DNA of 11,081 bases from Euperipatoides rowelli (GCA_003024985.2 PXIH01S0014399.1), one strand, 5' to 3'. Counted from the stretch's first letter, positions 1-7,270 are shown. Notes: a model not told the origin generated them from the letters alone. Program-made: numbers and translations.

Positions 1-82
1 CTTCTTGGTTTCATTCATTCGCCTTTTCTAAAACTAAAACTGAGTGCTTACATTCAATAAATAAAAAAATATTAAACTATAT

Positions 83-148
83 ACGATATACTGTATACAT
101 ATATAAAAATAAATAAATATATATATATACAGTATATACTGATATCGT
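83..148. repeat. Imperfect AT-rich palindrome
   Basis: The outer arms ACGATAT (83-89) and ATATCGT (142-148) are exact inverse complements. Inside them ATACTGTATA on the left pairs with TATACAGTAT on the right, with a 6-bp length difference. The centre is (TA)n/(AAAT)n low-complexity DNA. It is either a small foldback element or chance pairing inside a TA-rich tract. It contains the TACTGTA/TACAGTA word that recurs through the window. Confidence 0.45.
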
Positions 149-189
149 TTAAAGATAATAAATGGAGACTAGCTCTAAGGTTGATTGAA

Positions 190-245
190 GTTTCGCCGTC
201 ACCCCTTATGACATCAAACATGACGTTTCATCCAGTCAAAATGGA
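190..245. promoter_or_regulatory. CpG-bearing patch with three TGAC/GTCA sites, possible regulatory element
   Basis: This is a short GC-richer patch between AT-rich flanks. It contains CGTCA at 197-201, TGACATCA at 209-216 and TGACG at 221-225, which start exactly 12 nt apart. TGACG/CGTCA are CREB/ATF half-sites in animals. No TATA box or initiator stands out and no gene can be assigned to it. An ATG at 241 in good context (AAAATGG) opens only six codons. It could be the promoter of an unseen gene or coincidence. Confidence 0.18.
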
Positions 246-250
246 GGACA

Positions 251-1150
251 GGATTATGTAAATAACTTCATGAAGGTACATTTTAAAATTGTTTTTATAT
301 ATTAGGTGTAAATAAACGGAAAAAAAAAGGCTAGATATTATTTTTATTACCAATACTAAAAGAATTAACAATAAACTCGATTTTTTTTAGTAATACTTAC
401 ACTTTAACTAATTTATTTTTTTTCAATAATTTTTAGTCAAATAGCCTATATTCTTAAATGGTAGTGTTAAGAGAATGCTTTCATGTATAGTTTACTTCAT
501 TAAGATAAAAGATCTACCTGCTACGTATAAATTAATATTCGAAACGCAAATGGGGGTAAAACCGTGTGGTCTACCGTCTAATCCTATTATTATTATTATT
601 ATGGTAATTATTATTGTTGTTATTATTATCCTTTTTTAATATTTAATCTTTGCAAATCAACTTAATATGATAAAATTCTTTAATCTCTGACAATTGCATG
701 TTCGTAAATGATATTTTGACACAATATGCGTATTTTATTACAAAACGAAATAATTGGGAAAAGTTGAAAAAAAGTTACATTAGTAATTAGTATTTGCGGT
801 ATTGGATCGAATTATGTTAATATTTAAAAATCTATAACAGATAGAAAAAAACTTAAATAGTATTTTTTGTTCTACATTTTATCCGCAATTTAACTATATT
901 TAAAAAAAAAAATTTCAACAAACATTTATTTATATGATTATTTATATAAAATGTCGCTATTAAAAAAAACAGTTCATCTTTACATTTTCCATTGCCGTTT
1001 CTCTATCATTAGAGATAGAATTTTTTGTTTTGATTTTTGAAATCTGCATTAAATTCTGATTTTAAAAATGTATAGGTTTATTCTTTAAATAATGTTTTAT
1101 TATATTTGTATTATGCTACCTGAAAGTAAAAACATCCCTATTCATTAACA
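251..1150. other. Gene-free AT-rich DNA
   Basis: About 900 bases of AT-rich DNA with A and T runs and no sustained reading frame, splice-bounded open stretch or recognisable RNA gene on either strand. The only structured element is the ATT microsatellite at 585-629. Confidence 0.6.
585..629. repeat. Imperfect (ATT)n microsatellite
   Basis: Repeated TTA/ATT units interrupted by ATGGTAA and by GTTGTT. It is ordinary simple-sequence repeat with no sign of coding use. Confidence 0.85.
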
Positions 1151-1160
1151 TTGCACGTTT

Positions 1161-1172
1161 CCCCCCCCCCCC
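1161..1172. repeat. C12 homopolymer
   Basis: Twelve consecutive C within AT-rich DNA. It is preceded by TGCACGTTT, which resembles TGCACGGTATT before the second C run at 1375-1380. The C runs may therefore be copies of the same repeat end. Run length in such a homopolymer is often uncertain in assemblies. Confidence 0.85.
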
Positions 1173-1185
1173 AACCAGGGTATTA

Positions 1186-1388
1186 CCCCGAGATGGGGGG
1201 AATATCATGACAATGCCATTTTGTACTATTTTCAATATTTACGAAATTTAATATTGTTTTGCACGAAATGTGTATTAAAAGTAGGATAACTAAGGATCAT
1301 TTTCACGTATAAACATTTATCTTAACTTTAACTATTTTGCCACAAGAATGGATCTTCCTTAGCTGCACGGTATTCCCCCCACTTCCCC
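1186..1388. mobile_element. Candidate 203-bp MITE with G-rich terminal inverted repeats and TA flanks
   Basis: The left end has TGGGGGGAATATCATG at 1194-1209. The right end has its inverse complement CACGGTATTCCCCCCA at 1366-1381 (14 of 16 positions pair). Outside these are short unmatched tips (CCCCGAGA on the left, CTTCCCC on the right), and TA sits immediately outside both (1184-1185 and 1389-1390). The interior is AT-rich and has no coding capacity. The TA flank and the CTTCCCC right tip recall the larger element at 1990-3546, so the two may belong to the same broad class. Because the left tip does not match the right, the boundaries are uncertain. Confidence 0.4.
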
Positions 1389-1390
1389 TA

Positions 1391-1987
1391 TATTAAACAT
1401 GATTTATTTATTTGGGAAAGCGTTATTACTTAGGCTATAATTACAAACAGTTATAATTTTAATAACTTACAGTATATGGGCATTTATTCATAGAATATGT
1501 AGGTAACAAATAGTCATTATAATAATACTCATACTATAAAATTGAATAATTGAGCGAATGTCAGGATACATATTTTATGATAGCCTAACTATGATTTCTT
1601 ATCTTAATAAAAAATCTCCGGACTCAGGTATGACTTAAATACCGGTACATGCTAATTATGAATTTTAATTTAAAAAAAAAATGAAACAACAGGAAAGAAA
1701 AAAAGAGGGGAGGGTTTCTGGTTTTATAAATATTTTATGCTAACTTATTTTTTTTCAAAAAGAAATCTCTCCCAAATCCAATATTATAATTTATTATAGT
1801 AAATAGCCTACTTATTTAACACTTTCATGGCTAAAATCTAAGACTAGGCTGTAATTTATATAACTTTAGCAAACTTTAGGTTTGAATCCTAGTCCCTTGA
1901 GACTTTGTAGAAAATCATATTATTTTCAACATATATATTTATCTCCTAATTTTAAATAAAATGTTTAAATGATTTTGGCAAAATGTG
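1391..1987. other. Gene-free AT-rich DNA with a weak pol III-like box pair
   Basis: No credible exon is visible. GGTTTGAATCC at 1879-1889 resembles a pol III B box (GGTTCGANTCC) and TGGCTAAAATC at 1828-1838 resembles an A box, about 50 nt upstream. The stretch does not fold as a tRNA, so at most it is a relic of a tRNA-derived SINE. Purine-rich GAGGGGAGGG lies at 1706-1715. TAGCCTA words occur at 1581 and 1804. Confidence 0.4.
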
Positions 1988-1989
1988 TA

Positions 1990-2013
1990 GGGGAGAGTGG
2001 GCAGTTTCATACA
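1990..2013 (+). repeat. Left terminal inverted repeat of the transposon
   Basis: It runs GGGGAGAGTGG then GCAGTTTCATACA. It matches the inverse complement of 3522-3546 except for one missing G in the G run. The TA at 1988-1989 directly precedes it. Confidence 0.88.
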
Positions 2014-2015
2014 GA

Positions 2016-2407
2016 GGCAGTTTCATACACCTTAATTTACTTCCATGAGAGGAGAAAGGTAACCATTAAGTGTTCTCAGCAAATTGTTTAGATATTAGCT
2101 ACATCCTTAGAGACTTGTATGGATTTTGCTCTATCTACTATGAAAAAAAAAAACATTAAAAGTTGATTTTGTTAATGAAAAGTGATGTTGGGGTTCAGCG
2201 TGTAAAACCTGGCAAGTACCCTTATTTTTTGTAAATTTAGTTGCATTATTAGTTCATTACAAACTATAATCTTTATTCTAAATATCCTCCTAACAAGAGC
2301 ACTTAAATATAACCTAAAAGAAAATCACATGGTCTTTTGCAAACTTAGTAGCCTACATGTAGGGCACTTTTTCATTCATACTTTGTGAAGGGGCACTTTC
2401 ATACAGA
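2016..2407 (+). repeat. Left subterminal copies of the GGGGCAGTTTCATACA motif
   Basis: A second copy, GGCAGTTTCATACA, sits at 2016-2029, immediately inside the terminal repeat. GGGGCACTTTCATACA is at 2390-2405, and a looser copy beginning AGGGCACTTTTTCATTCATA is at 2361-2381. All are in the same orientation as the left end. Clustered subterminal repeats of the end motif are usually transposase binding sites. Confidence 0.75.
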
Positions 2408-2532
2408 CTTTTTGTGGTATACAAAATTATTTTATAATATAATTTTAATTGACAAATGAAGTATAAAAATACTTCTAAATGTACACTTTTGAATGGTTTA
2501 TCACTTAAGATTCATAATAATTAGAGGCGTAA

Positions 2533-2960
2533 AGTAAAATCAAGGACAGAATCGAAAAGGTTGAAAAATGGAAACAAGAAAATCTAAAAGTTATCAAAAG
2601 GAAAACAACAAAAATTTCTAGTCAGCTAAACAACATTTATTTAAAGTGAAGTGTAGGTCTAATGGTGATAATCATTCAAATAGTGACAAAAGTAAGGAAG
2701 TGGCCACTGGTGAGAGTGAATGGAATTTAGTGACCAAGAGGATGACTGTTTCAATTGATAAAAATGCTTTGTCAATGACTTAGTTTTAGTAGAGTTGGCT
2801 ACAAAAAAAATTTTTTTTGGGTAGAATTGAAGAAAAAATAGGTTTTTTTTTTGAGAACAAGTGACAAAGAAATTATTTTTCACTGGGAATAAGGATGTGA
2901 GATTGCATTGTCTGACATTTTTACTAAACTTTCACAACACACAATAATCGGAAAAATATC
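2533..2960 (+). pseudogene. Frameshifted C-terminal remains of a pogo/Tigger/jerky-like transposase
   Basis: Three frames carry pieces that line up in order with the variable tail of pogo-class (CENP-B-like) transposases. First is a Lys/Glu-rich segment, KVEKWKQENLKVIKRK (from 2557). Then, after an acidic/serine spacer in another frame (about 2659-2780), comes NDLVLVELATKK (from 2775), where the family has a G-x-V/F-V-L-V-K-F-x-T-K-K strand. Then comes GRIEEKIG, and finally RTSDKEIIFHW and, past an in-frame stop, CEIALSDIFTKL, resembling the family's closing block with W and a D-I near the end. At least three frameshifts and two stops interrupt it, several in T or A runs. It is non-functional. 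The match is pattern recognition of a divergent region, so the family call is an inference. The reverse strand has an open frame across 2659-2883 that I regard as a shadow. Confidence 0.55.
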
Positions 2961-2979
2961 TCACACATTGTCTGACATT
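2906..2979 (+). repeat. 14-bp direct repeat, 60-bp period
   Basis: CATTGTCTGACATT occurs at 2906-2919 and again at 2966-2979, each close to a GAGAT or CTCAC-type sequence. It is probably a local duplication within the decaying transposase tail. Confidence 0.7.
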
Positions 2980-3280
2980 ATATTTATATTTTCAATCAAT
3001 CTCTCTCAATTTAATTTAGGTTAGACTTTTACAATTGGTTTTCTAAGATGGATATGTAGGCTACACATAAATTATTTGAAGCAATGCAATTTTTTTATTC
3101 CTCAGCAAATTGAAGTTCATTATACGGGTATCAATATTTAGGAAATAGCCTACTTATAAAGGGCAAAATAGTTTTTAAAGCAATAAATATTTCTATTGCC
3201 GTAATTATCTGAAACTGTATTTGAAAAATAAAATATTTTCTTATTTTAAAATCAGATGGTGTTAATTTATTTTTTTCCAC

Positions 3281-3341
3281 TGTCTATGAAAGCACCCCTG
3301 ATTGTGTATGAAACTACTCCGACAAGGGGCAGTTTCATACA
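3281..3341. repeat. Right subterminal copies of the end motif, both orientations
   Basis: TGTCTATGAAAGCACCCC at 3281-3298 and TGTATGAAACTACTCC at 3305-3320 are degenerate copies in the right-end orientation. GGGGCAGTTTCATACA at 3326-3341 is a perfect copy in the opposite (left-end) orientation. The last two are nearly back to back and form an imperfect inverted pair. Confidence 0.75.
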
Positions 3342-3347
3342 AATTGC

Positions 3348-3368
3348 TTTTTTTTTTTTTTTTTTTTT
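3348..3368. repeat. T21 homopolymer inside the transposon
   Basis: Twenty-one consecutive T, just inside the right-end subterminal repeats. It may derive from a retro-inserted poly(A) tail on the minus strand, but no element body is visible beside it. Confidence 0.85.
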
Positions 3369-3521
3369 ACTTTTTAATTGCTCCACTTCTGTTCTGTTTA
3401 CCAACCATTATTGGCAATAGATATAATTCTGCTAGAACAAAGTTTAAGGAAAATATATAACAAAAATTATTAATTGACAGATGTTGATGCTATGAAATTT
3501 TTAAGTTGATTTTGTTGAATT

Positions 3522-3546
3522 TGTATGAAACTGCCCCACTCTCCCC
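3522..3546 (-). repeat. Right terminal inverted repeat of the transposon
   Basis: It begins TGTATGAAACTGCCCCACTC and ends TCCCC, and is followed by TA at 3547-3548. Read on the minus strand it is the full-length form of the terminal repeat, with four G before CAGTTTCATACA. Confidence 0.88.
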
Positions 3547-4556
3547 TATTATTTTTAAAATAGCATATTATAAACTTTTATTATCTGTGTGTTTATTTAT
3601 TTATTTTTTAGTTTTATTTAACTTGATCTAAAGCTTTAATTAAATGTAAGTTGTATTATGGTACTTTTAAAAAGATAGTACCGGTAGGTTAAATGTTGTA
3701 AATTGTTTAACTTTCATAGTAACTTTATTACTTTTTACTATTACTTCACAAATAAGTTTATTTCCAACTTTAACATAAAATTGAATATTTTTCAGTTTCA
3801 AAACGGTCTTTTGTTTCTGGTAGCCAAGTTTTATGTGGTGAGTATTTTCTGCATTCATGTTAATTTAATAATGTAGCCTAAGTTTATTTAAAATTTTATT
3901 GACTTACTGTATTTTTATTTGATCTTTCTTATTCAGTTCAGATTTTGTATTGGTAGAAAAATAAATGTAACTATTGTTGTGTTAATTTTAAAATACTAAT
4001 GCTCAAAATATTCCAATTCATTGAGATTTCAAACAGTGATAAGATTTCTATTGTTCATCACTAAACTTTAAACATCCTTGTTTGACCTTGGTATACTGGT
4101 ATTATCAAGAAAAAGAATAAATATTAATCTAGTGTATTTATTTTATCTTTGTACAATCAACAAATTGTTTTTTTTTTTAATGCCTTTTATGTGAATTTTG
4201 TTTTAATTAAANTATTATTATGTAGGCCCTACTGTATATGATTGGCTACATTTGTATTGATTAAAAAATAGATTCTTTTTTTATAATTACTTTTTTTATG
4301 GAATTAAATAATTAATAATATAATTTATTTTAATTATAAACTTATTCCAATTTCTTTAGAAAAATGCACTTAGGCCTGCAGTACATTTGTTAAAGTAAAG
4401 ACAATGTTATTTTATTTGAATGTAAAATCAATTGTAGTGCATGTCAACCTTGTTTTAAATTACAAATCAAACTAAAAATCTTGTAATATTTTTATTTTTA
4501 AAACTTTAAAATTGTTAGAGCACAGGAATTGTAATTGGACCACTGTGCTAGTAATA

Positions 4557-4592
4557 TACAGTATATATCTGTATATAGCCTACAGTAGCCTA
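4557..4592. repeat. Cluster of TACAGTA and TAGCCTA words
   Basis: Within 36 bases there are TACAGTA (4557), TAGCCTA (4576), TACAGTA (4581) and TAGCCTA (4586), joined by TATA-rich links. This is the densest example of the composite low-complexity motif that recurs across the window. Confidence 0.75.
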
Positions 4593-4842
4593 CATATAAA
4601 GTAAAATCTGTAATTATCTGGCAAGAAGAGGAAAATTGAATAGGCAGATCATTTGACAGTTATTAAAAAGGTGCTTATTAAATCACATGCATAGCTCAAA
4701 CTTCAAATAAATAAAAATAAGCTGCACTTTGTAACATGCTAGCCTTATCAACACGGAAAATTCATTAGAATATAGAAAAATAGCCTTTAATGATTCAATA
4801 TACAGGAATTCATATTTGAATCTTTCAACTCAGAGTTAGCCA

Positions 4843-4858
4843 AGCACACACACACACA
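4843..4858. repeat. (CA)n microsatellite
   Basis: About seven CA units. A second shorter CA tract lies at 4947-4955 and runs into CAGTATAC. Confidence 0.85.
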
Positions 4859-5078
4859 TATAATAAAGTTGACCCCTTAGACTAAACATATAAAAAGTAA
4901 AAGCACTCATACATTTACAGACTAGAAGTTTATATCCCANCATAGGCACACACACAGTATACTCTGCAGGCTATATTCTGTACATGTATGCAATAAGTAT
5001 ACAGTATATGGTAGGCTACATTACTTTCTACTTATATAATAAAGTATCTTGCATTTCATATAATCCTTTTAGCATTCA

Positions 5079-5104
5079 GTATATACAGTATATATATATA
5101 TATG
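5079..5104. repeat. (TA)n tract
   Basis: GTATATACAGTA followed by about seven TA units, directly upstream of the CpG-bearing patch. It could serve as a TATA-like region if the patch is a promoter. Confidence 0.8.
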
Positions 5105-5225
5105 TCAGATACCAATCTCTGAACGTGTGCCATACCGGGTCGTAATAGTCTGCGCATTTGGGATGTTATTAGTTTACTTTATGACGTGTTTTCTAATTGC
5201 TTGGCAAACGCGTCATAAACGATTC
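5105..5225 (+). promoter_or_regulatory. Candidate promoter of HADHA (CCAAT, NRF-1-like and CRE-like sites)
   Basis: In AT-rich, CpG-poor surroundings this 120-bp patch holds about eight CpG. In order it shows ACCAATC (5111-5117, a CCAAT/NF-Y box), CCGGGTCG (5135-5142), TGCGCA (5151-5156, half of the NRF-1 palindrome) and TTTATGACGTG (5178-5188, CRE-like). Last comes the inverse complement of the CRE-like site, CGCGTCATAAA (5209-5219). NRF-1, NF-Y and CREB/ATF are established regulators of nuclear genes for mitochondrial proteins in animals. The patch lies about 4.4 kb upstream of the first certain HADHA exon and next to phase-compatible candidate exons. That it is the promoter is inference. 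If exon 1 begins at 5163, the CRE-like pair would lie inside it. Confidence 0.38.
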
Positions 5226-5241
5226 TTGAATCTTTATTTTT
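5163..5241 (+). CDS. Candidate first coding exon of HADHA (mitochondrial targeting peptide)
   Basis: This is a prediction. An ATG at 5163 with G at -3 opens a frame that runs to a possible donor T|GTGAAT at 5241/5242. The piece is rich in hydrophobic and basic residues with no acidic residue (QTRHKRFLNLYF near its end), as expected of a mitochondrial presequence. A second in-frame ATG at 5181 would give 61 nt, close to the 67 coding nt I recall for human HADHA exon 1. The exon ends in phase 1, matching the candidate exon at 5332, and the implied intron is 90 nt. Weaknesses: the donor is poor, the frame is also open upstream of the ATG, and the intron is simple AT repeat. An alternative is one unspliced exon from the ATG at 5253 to 5382. 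Confidence 0.2.
5178..5219. repeat. 14-bp inverted repeat, CRE-like arms
   Basis: The left arm TTTATGACGTGTTT (5178-5191) and right arm AAACGCGTCATAAA (5206-5219) pair at 13 of 14 positions across a 14-base spacer. Each arm contains an ATGACG/CGTCAT core. It could be a paired factor-binding site or a small hairpin. Confidence 0.7.
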
Positions 5242-5331
5242 GTGAATAATATATGACTGCCACAAAACTCGAGAAAAAATCCATATATACAGTATTTCAA
5301 AAATATACAGTATATAGCCTATATATTATAG

Positions 5332-5382
5332 CAATTCATCTGAGTAGTATTACTTGTAGGCCTCCATTCAATGAAAACTCAG
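5332..5382 (+). CDS. Candidate second exon of HADHA (end of targeting peptide)
   Basis: It ends at an excellent donor, CTCAG|GTGAGTGC (cut after 5382), leaving one base (G) of a split codon. The next certain exon (9611) begins with CT, so the joined codon is GCT (Ala), giving NENS-A-REHV into the recognised HADHA sequence. The reading frame encodes IHLSSITCRPPFNENS, plausible as the end of a presequence just before the mature start. With an acceptor at TTATAG (5331) the exon is 51 nt and enters and leaves in phase 1. From memory the human exon 2 is 42 nt with the same phases. The acceptor lacks a pyrimidine tract, so the left edge is doubtful; the frame is open leftward to an ATG at 5253. Only the donor and phase agreement are strong. 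Confidence 0.35.
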
Positions 5383-6475
5383 GTGAGTGCTATACACAGA
5401 ATGGAAATGCTGGTGTGAAATAAGCAGAGGCAAAAACTGGTGTGCGGCCATTTACTCTTTATTTACCAGATAAAACAAACACAGTCTATCAACTGCTTGC
5501 TGATAAAGTACTATTTACAATAATTGCCAAAACTATAAATAAGCCCCAAACTAAAAAGTTGCCTGACTTGGTGGGCGGTCAATCTCGTGGAACTGGCTCT
5601 CACCAGTCCAGCCACATAATAACATAAAACAAATAATATATTGCTGGAAATGACGAAAGCCACCTCCAGACAAGAATGATAATTAAAAGTTTGTTAATAA
5701 AGATTATATAGACTACAAAGAAATTAAACATGTATGCTAAATAGACTGCATGAATAAATTTGCATTGATTCACACATGTAAAGGAAGTTAATTGTTTCAC
5801 ACATTATTCACGATCTCATAATTGATCAGATTATGAATGCAGCATTTACTATAAAATAACAAACGCTGCATTAAGAAAGTAAACAATCTGTGAACAGAAA
5901 TCAGTTTTTCCTTTCCATGGCGAATCAATTCAACAAATTATGAATAAAACTATGTTATTATTGGGATACACATGTACAGTATGTTAATACATTTTTTCTC
6001 CCATTAAGATTATTGTTTTACTACATAATATTTAATTAACAGCACACATCCTTTCTGTCATTACACTTATTCCCGTAAAGGAAGAAAGTCTGATAGCAAA
6101 CCTTTTTAAAAATAATTTAGATTGTAAGTGGCAACCGGCTGTGTCTTGATATAATGACTAGACTTGGTCGAGTAATGACGATTTTTAGAAAGCAGCAATG
6201 GCTGATTTAATGAGATTGTCACTTTTTTTTTTAGTAGAGATCAGTGCTTACCATTTTAGCAAGTCCTGATTTCTATAAATTTATGAAGAGAGTTAATAAA
6301 ATAAATCGGAAGAAATTACGTGTTTTCCTAGCTTAACTTACCTGATCACTAAAACCTTATTAAAAGTAATGTACTGTATATAGGCAAAGAATATTTAGAA
6401 ACCAATATAGGCTACAGTAAGATAAGTTTATTTTTAATAGAATGTTCACAAATATAATTAATTAAAATGTTGGCA

Positions 6476-6853
6476 CTAGGAGGCATTTAGATATAATAAT
6501 TTACATAATGACAACAATTTTTGGAGATGAGGTAATATGGCATAATAGTAACAAAGATTGGCTGACCAAAGATAAAGTGGTAGACAGGCCGAAGAAAACG
6601 TGGTTATGCTGGCTGTAGGTTGACACAATAGGTGCCAGCCTCTTATGAAGACTTCATTATGGTGCTGCTTAATTCTTGATAGTATTTTCAGAATAAGACT
6701 GCTAGCACGCAGTGCTAGGCTAGCTGTTGAGTGAGCTTTCGAAGATGAGATTTCTTTATAAGACTGTTGGAACATCAGGATAAAGGCCTTTGGGTGACTT
6801 TTATATAGTTTGGTGTGTAAGCCAAGGGGTCTGCAAAAAGAAATTCAAGGGGG
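6476..6853 (-). other. Open minus-strand stretch behind a strong splice acceptor, unidentified
   Basis: The minus strand has TTGAATTTCTTTTTGCAG, a textbook acceptor with AG at 6836-6835. It is followed by a frame open for nearly 120 codons to a stop at 6476; the first ATG is at 6775. The DNA from 6540 to 6860 is visibly richer in G and C than its flanks. The predicted peptide is Leu/Ser-rich with many His, Cys and Tyr (for example HLLCQPTASITTFSSACLPL). It matches no family I recognise and has no clear motif. It may be a transposon remnant, a pseudogene fragment or chance. Direction is uncertain. An inverted repeat CTAGCAC-GCA-GTGCTAG lies inside at 6702-6718. Confidence 0.12.
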
Positions 6854-7123
6854 AGAGAGTAACAATTTCTGAACCACATAACATTTTATTTTGTTCATTT
6901 TTTTTTGTAGTGTCATTGTTTTGATAGGCTTTTTGTATTTTTTTTTTTTTAATTTTTGGTTGTCTAAACGATTTGAAATCTTTTTTTTTTCTTCTTTGTT
7001 GTGCCACCATTTATAAGCACATCTCATGTCATGAATATTTTTTTTTTGCAAAACTATTGTGTACAAGTCTGGATTAAAGATCCTCCATTGGACTAGCTTA
7101 ATAATAATCCAATGTGTTTGTCA

Positions 7124-7270
7124 CCTTGCTCCAATGAAGTCAAGGCTTTTCATTTGGCATCTGATTTCATTTTCACTATGATCCATGTTAGTTTCATCAA
7201 GACCTTGGGTTTCACCAAGGCCAAGGTATAGGATCTCTATTTCGCATCTTCTTGTGGCACCATCTATGTT
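7124..7270 (-). other. Possible degraded coding fragment, unidentified
   Basis: The minus strand carries 49 codons between stops. They encode a charged, gene-like peptide (parts: DGATRRCEIEILYLGLGETQ, LDETNMDHSENEIRCQMKSL) unlike the Lys/Asn/Phe/Ile-rich translations of the surrounding AT-rich DNA. There is no start codon in a sensible place and no recognised domain. A palindrome CCTTGG-GTTTCA-CCAAGG lies at 7203-7220 on the + strand. It could be a short piece of an old transposable element. Confidence 0.15.

Larger units (their letters stand above)
1990..3546 (+). mobile_element. Decayed TA-flanked DNA transposon, probably pogo/Tigger class
   Basis: The ends are inverted repeats of about 25 bp: the left starts GGGGAGAGTGGGCAGTTTC and the right, read on the minus strand, starts GGGGAGAGTGGGGCAGTTTC, so they differ by one G. 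TA lies immediately outside both ends (1988-1989 and 3547-3548), the target duplication typical of the IS630/Tc1/mariner/pogo superfamily. The 1557-bp body carries extra copies of the end motif near both termini and a broken transposase C-terminal region at 2533-2960. No DDE catalytic domain or DNA-binding N-terminus is recognisable, so this copy is internally deleted or badly eroded and not autonomous. Class assignment rests on the TA flank plus the C-terminal remains; the boundaries are well supported by the repeats. Confidence 0.85.
3549..5078. other. Gene-free AT-rich spacer
   Basis: About 1.5 kb of AT-rich DNA with T runs, two unresolved-base positions (4212, 4940) and no splice-bounded coding stretch. 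The minus-strand open frame at 3667-3858 has only low-complexity Lys/Val/Asn composition and I do not accept it as a gene. The stretch contains CA repeats and a dense cluster of the TACAGTA and TAGCCTA words at 4557-4592. Confidence 0.55.

Noticed and set aside
241-260. ATG in good initiation context (AAAATGGAGGAC)
   Set aside because: The frame stops after six codons. A possible donor GTAAAT follows, but its phase (2) does not fit the HADHA exons and nothing else supports an exon.
1161-1200. G-quadruplex or i-motif from the C12 and G6 runs
   Set aside because: There are not four separated G or C tracts on one strand at sensible spacing; the runs are better explained as repeat ends.
1828-1889. 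tRNA gene suggested by A-box and B-box-like words
   Set aside because: The boxes are imperfect, the spacing is long, and no acceptor or anticodon stems can be formed; at best a SINE relic.
2659-2883. 74-codon open frame on the minus strand
   Set aside because: It lies antisense to the transposase remains, and its Phe/Lys runs come from the T and A tracts; it is a shadow.
3667-3858. 63-codon open frame on the minus strand
   Set aside because: The composition is that expected of AT-rich spacer, with no domain, neighbour or splice context.
5253-5382. Single unspliced first exon from the ATG at 5253
   Set aside because: Possible and in frame with the good donor, but initiation context is poor (T at -3) and the first half is made of the TATACAGTAT simple repeat. 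Kept only as the alternative to the two-exon model.
5442-5627. 61-codon open frame on the + strand
   Set aside because: No recognisable domain, just inside the presumed first long intron and not flanked by good splice sites. The underlying GC-richer patch may be a repeat, but I could not identify one.
5600-5800. 66-codon open frame on the minus strand
   Set aside because: Hydrophobic Ile/Phe/Tyr-rich translation typical of AT-rich DNA; no supporting context.
6801-7066. Overlapping Lys-rich open frames on the minus strand
   Set aside because: They are produced by T homopolymers on the + strand (poly-Lys on the reverse) and have no other content.
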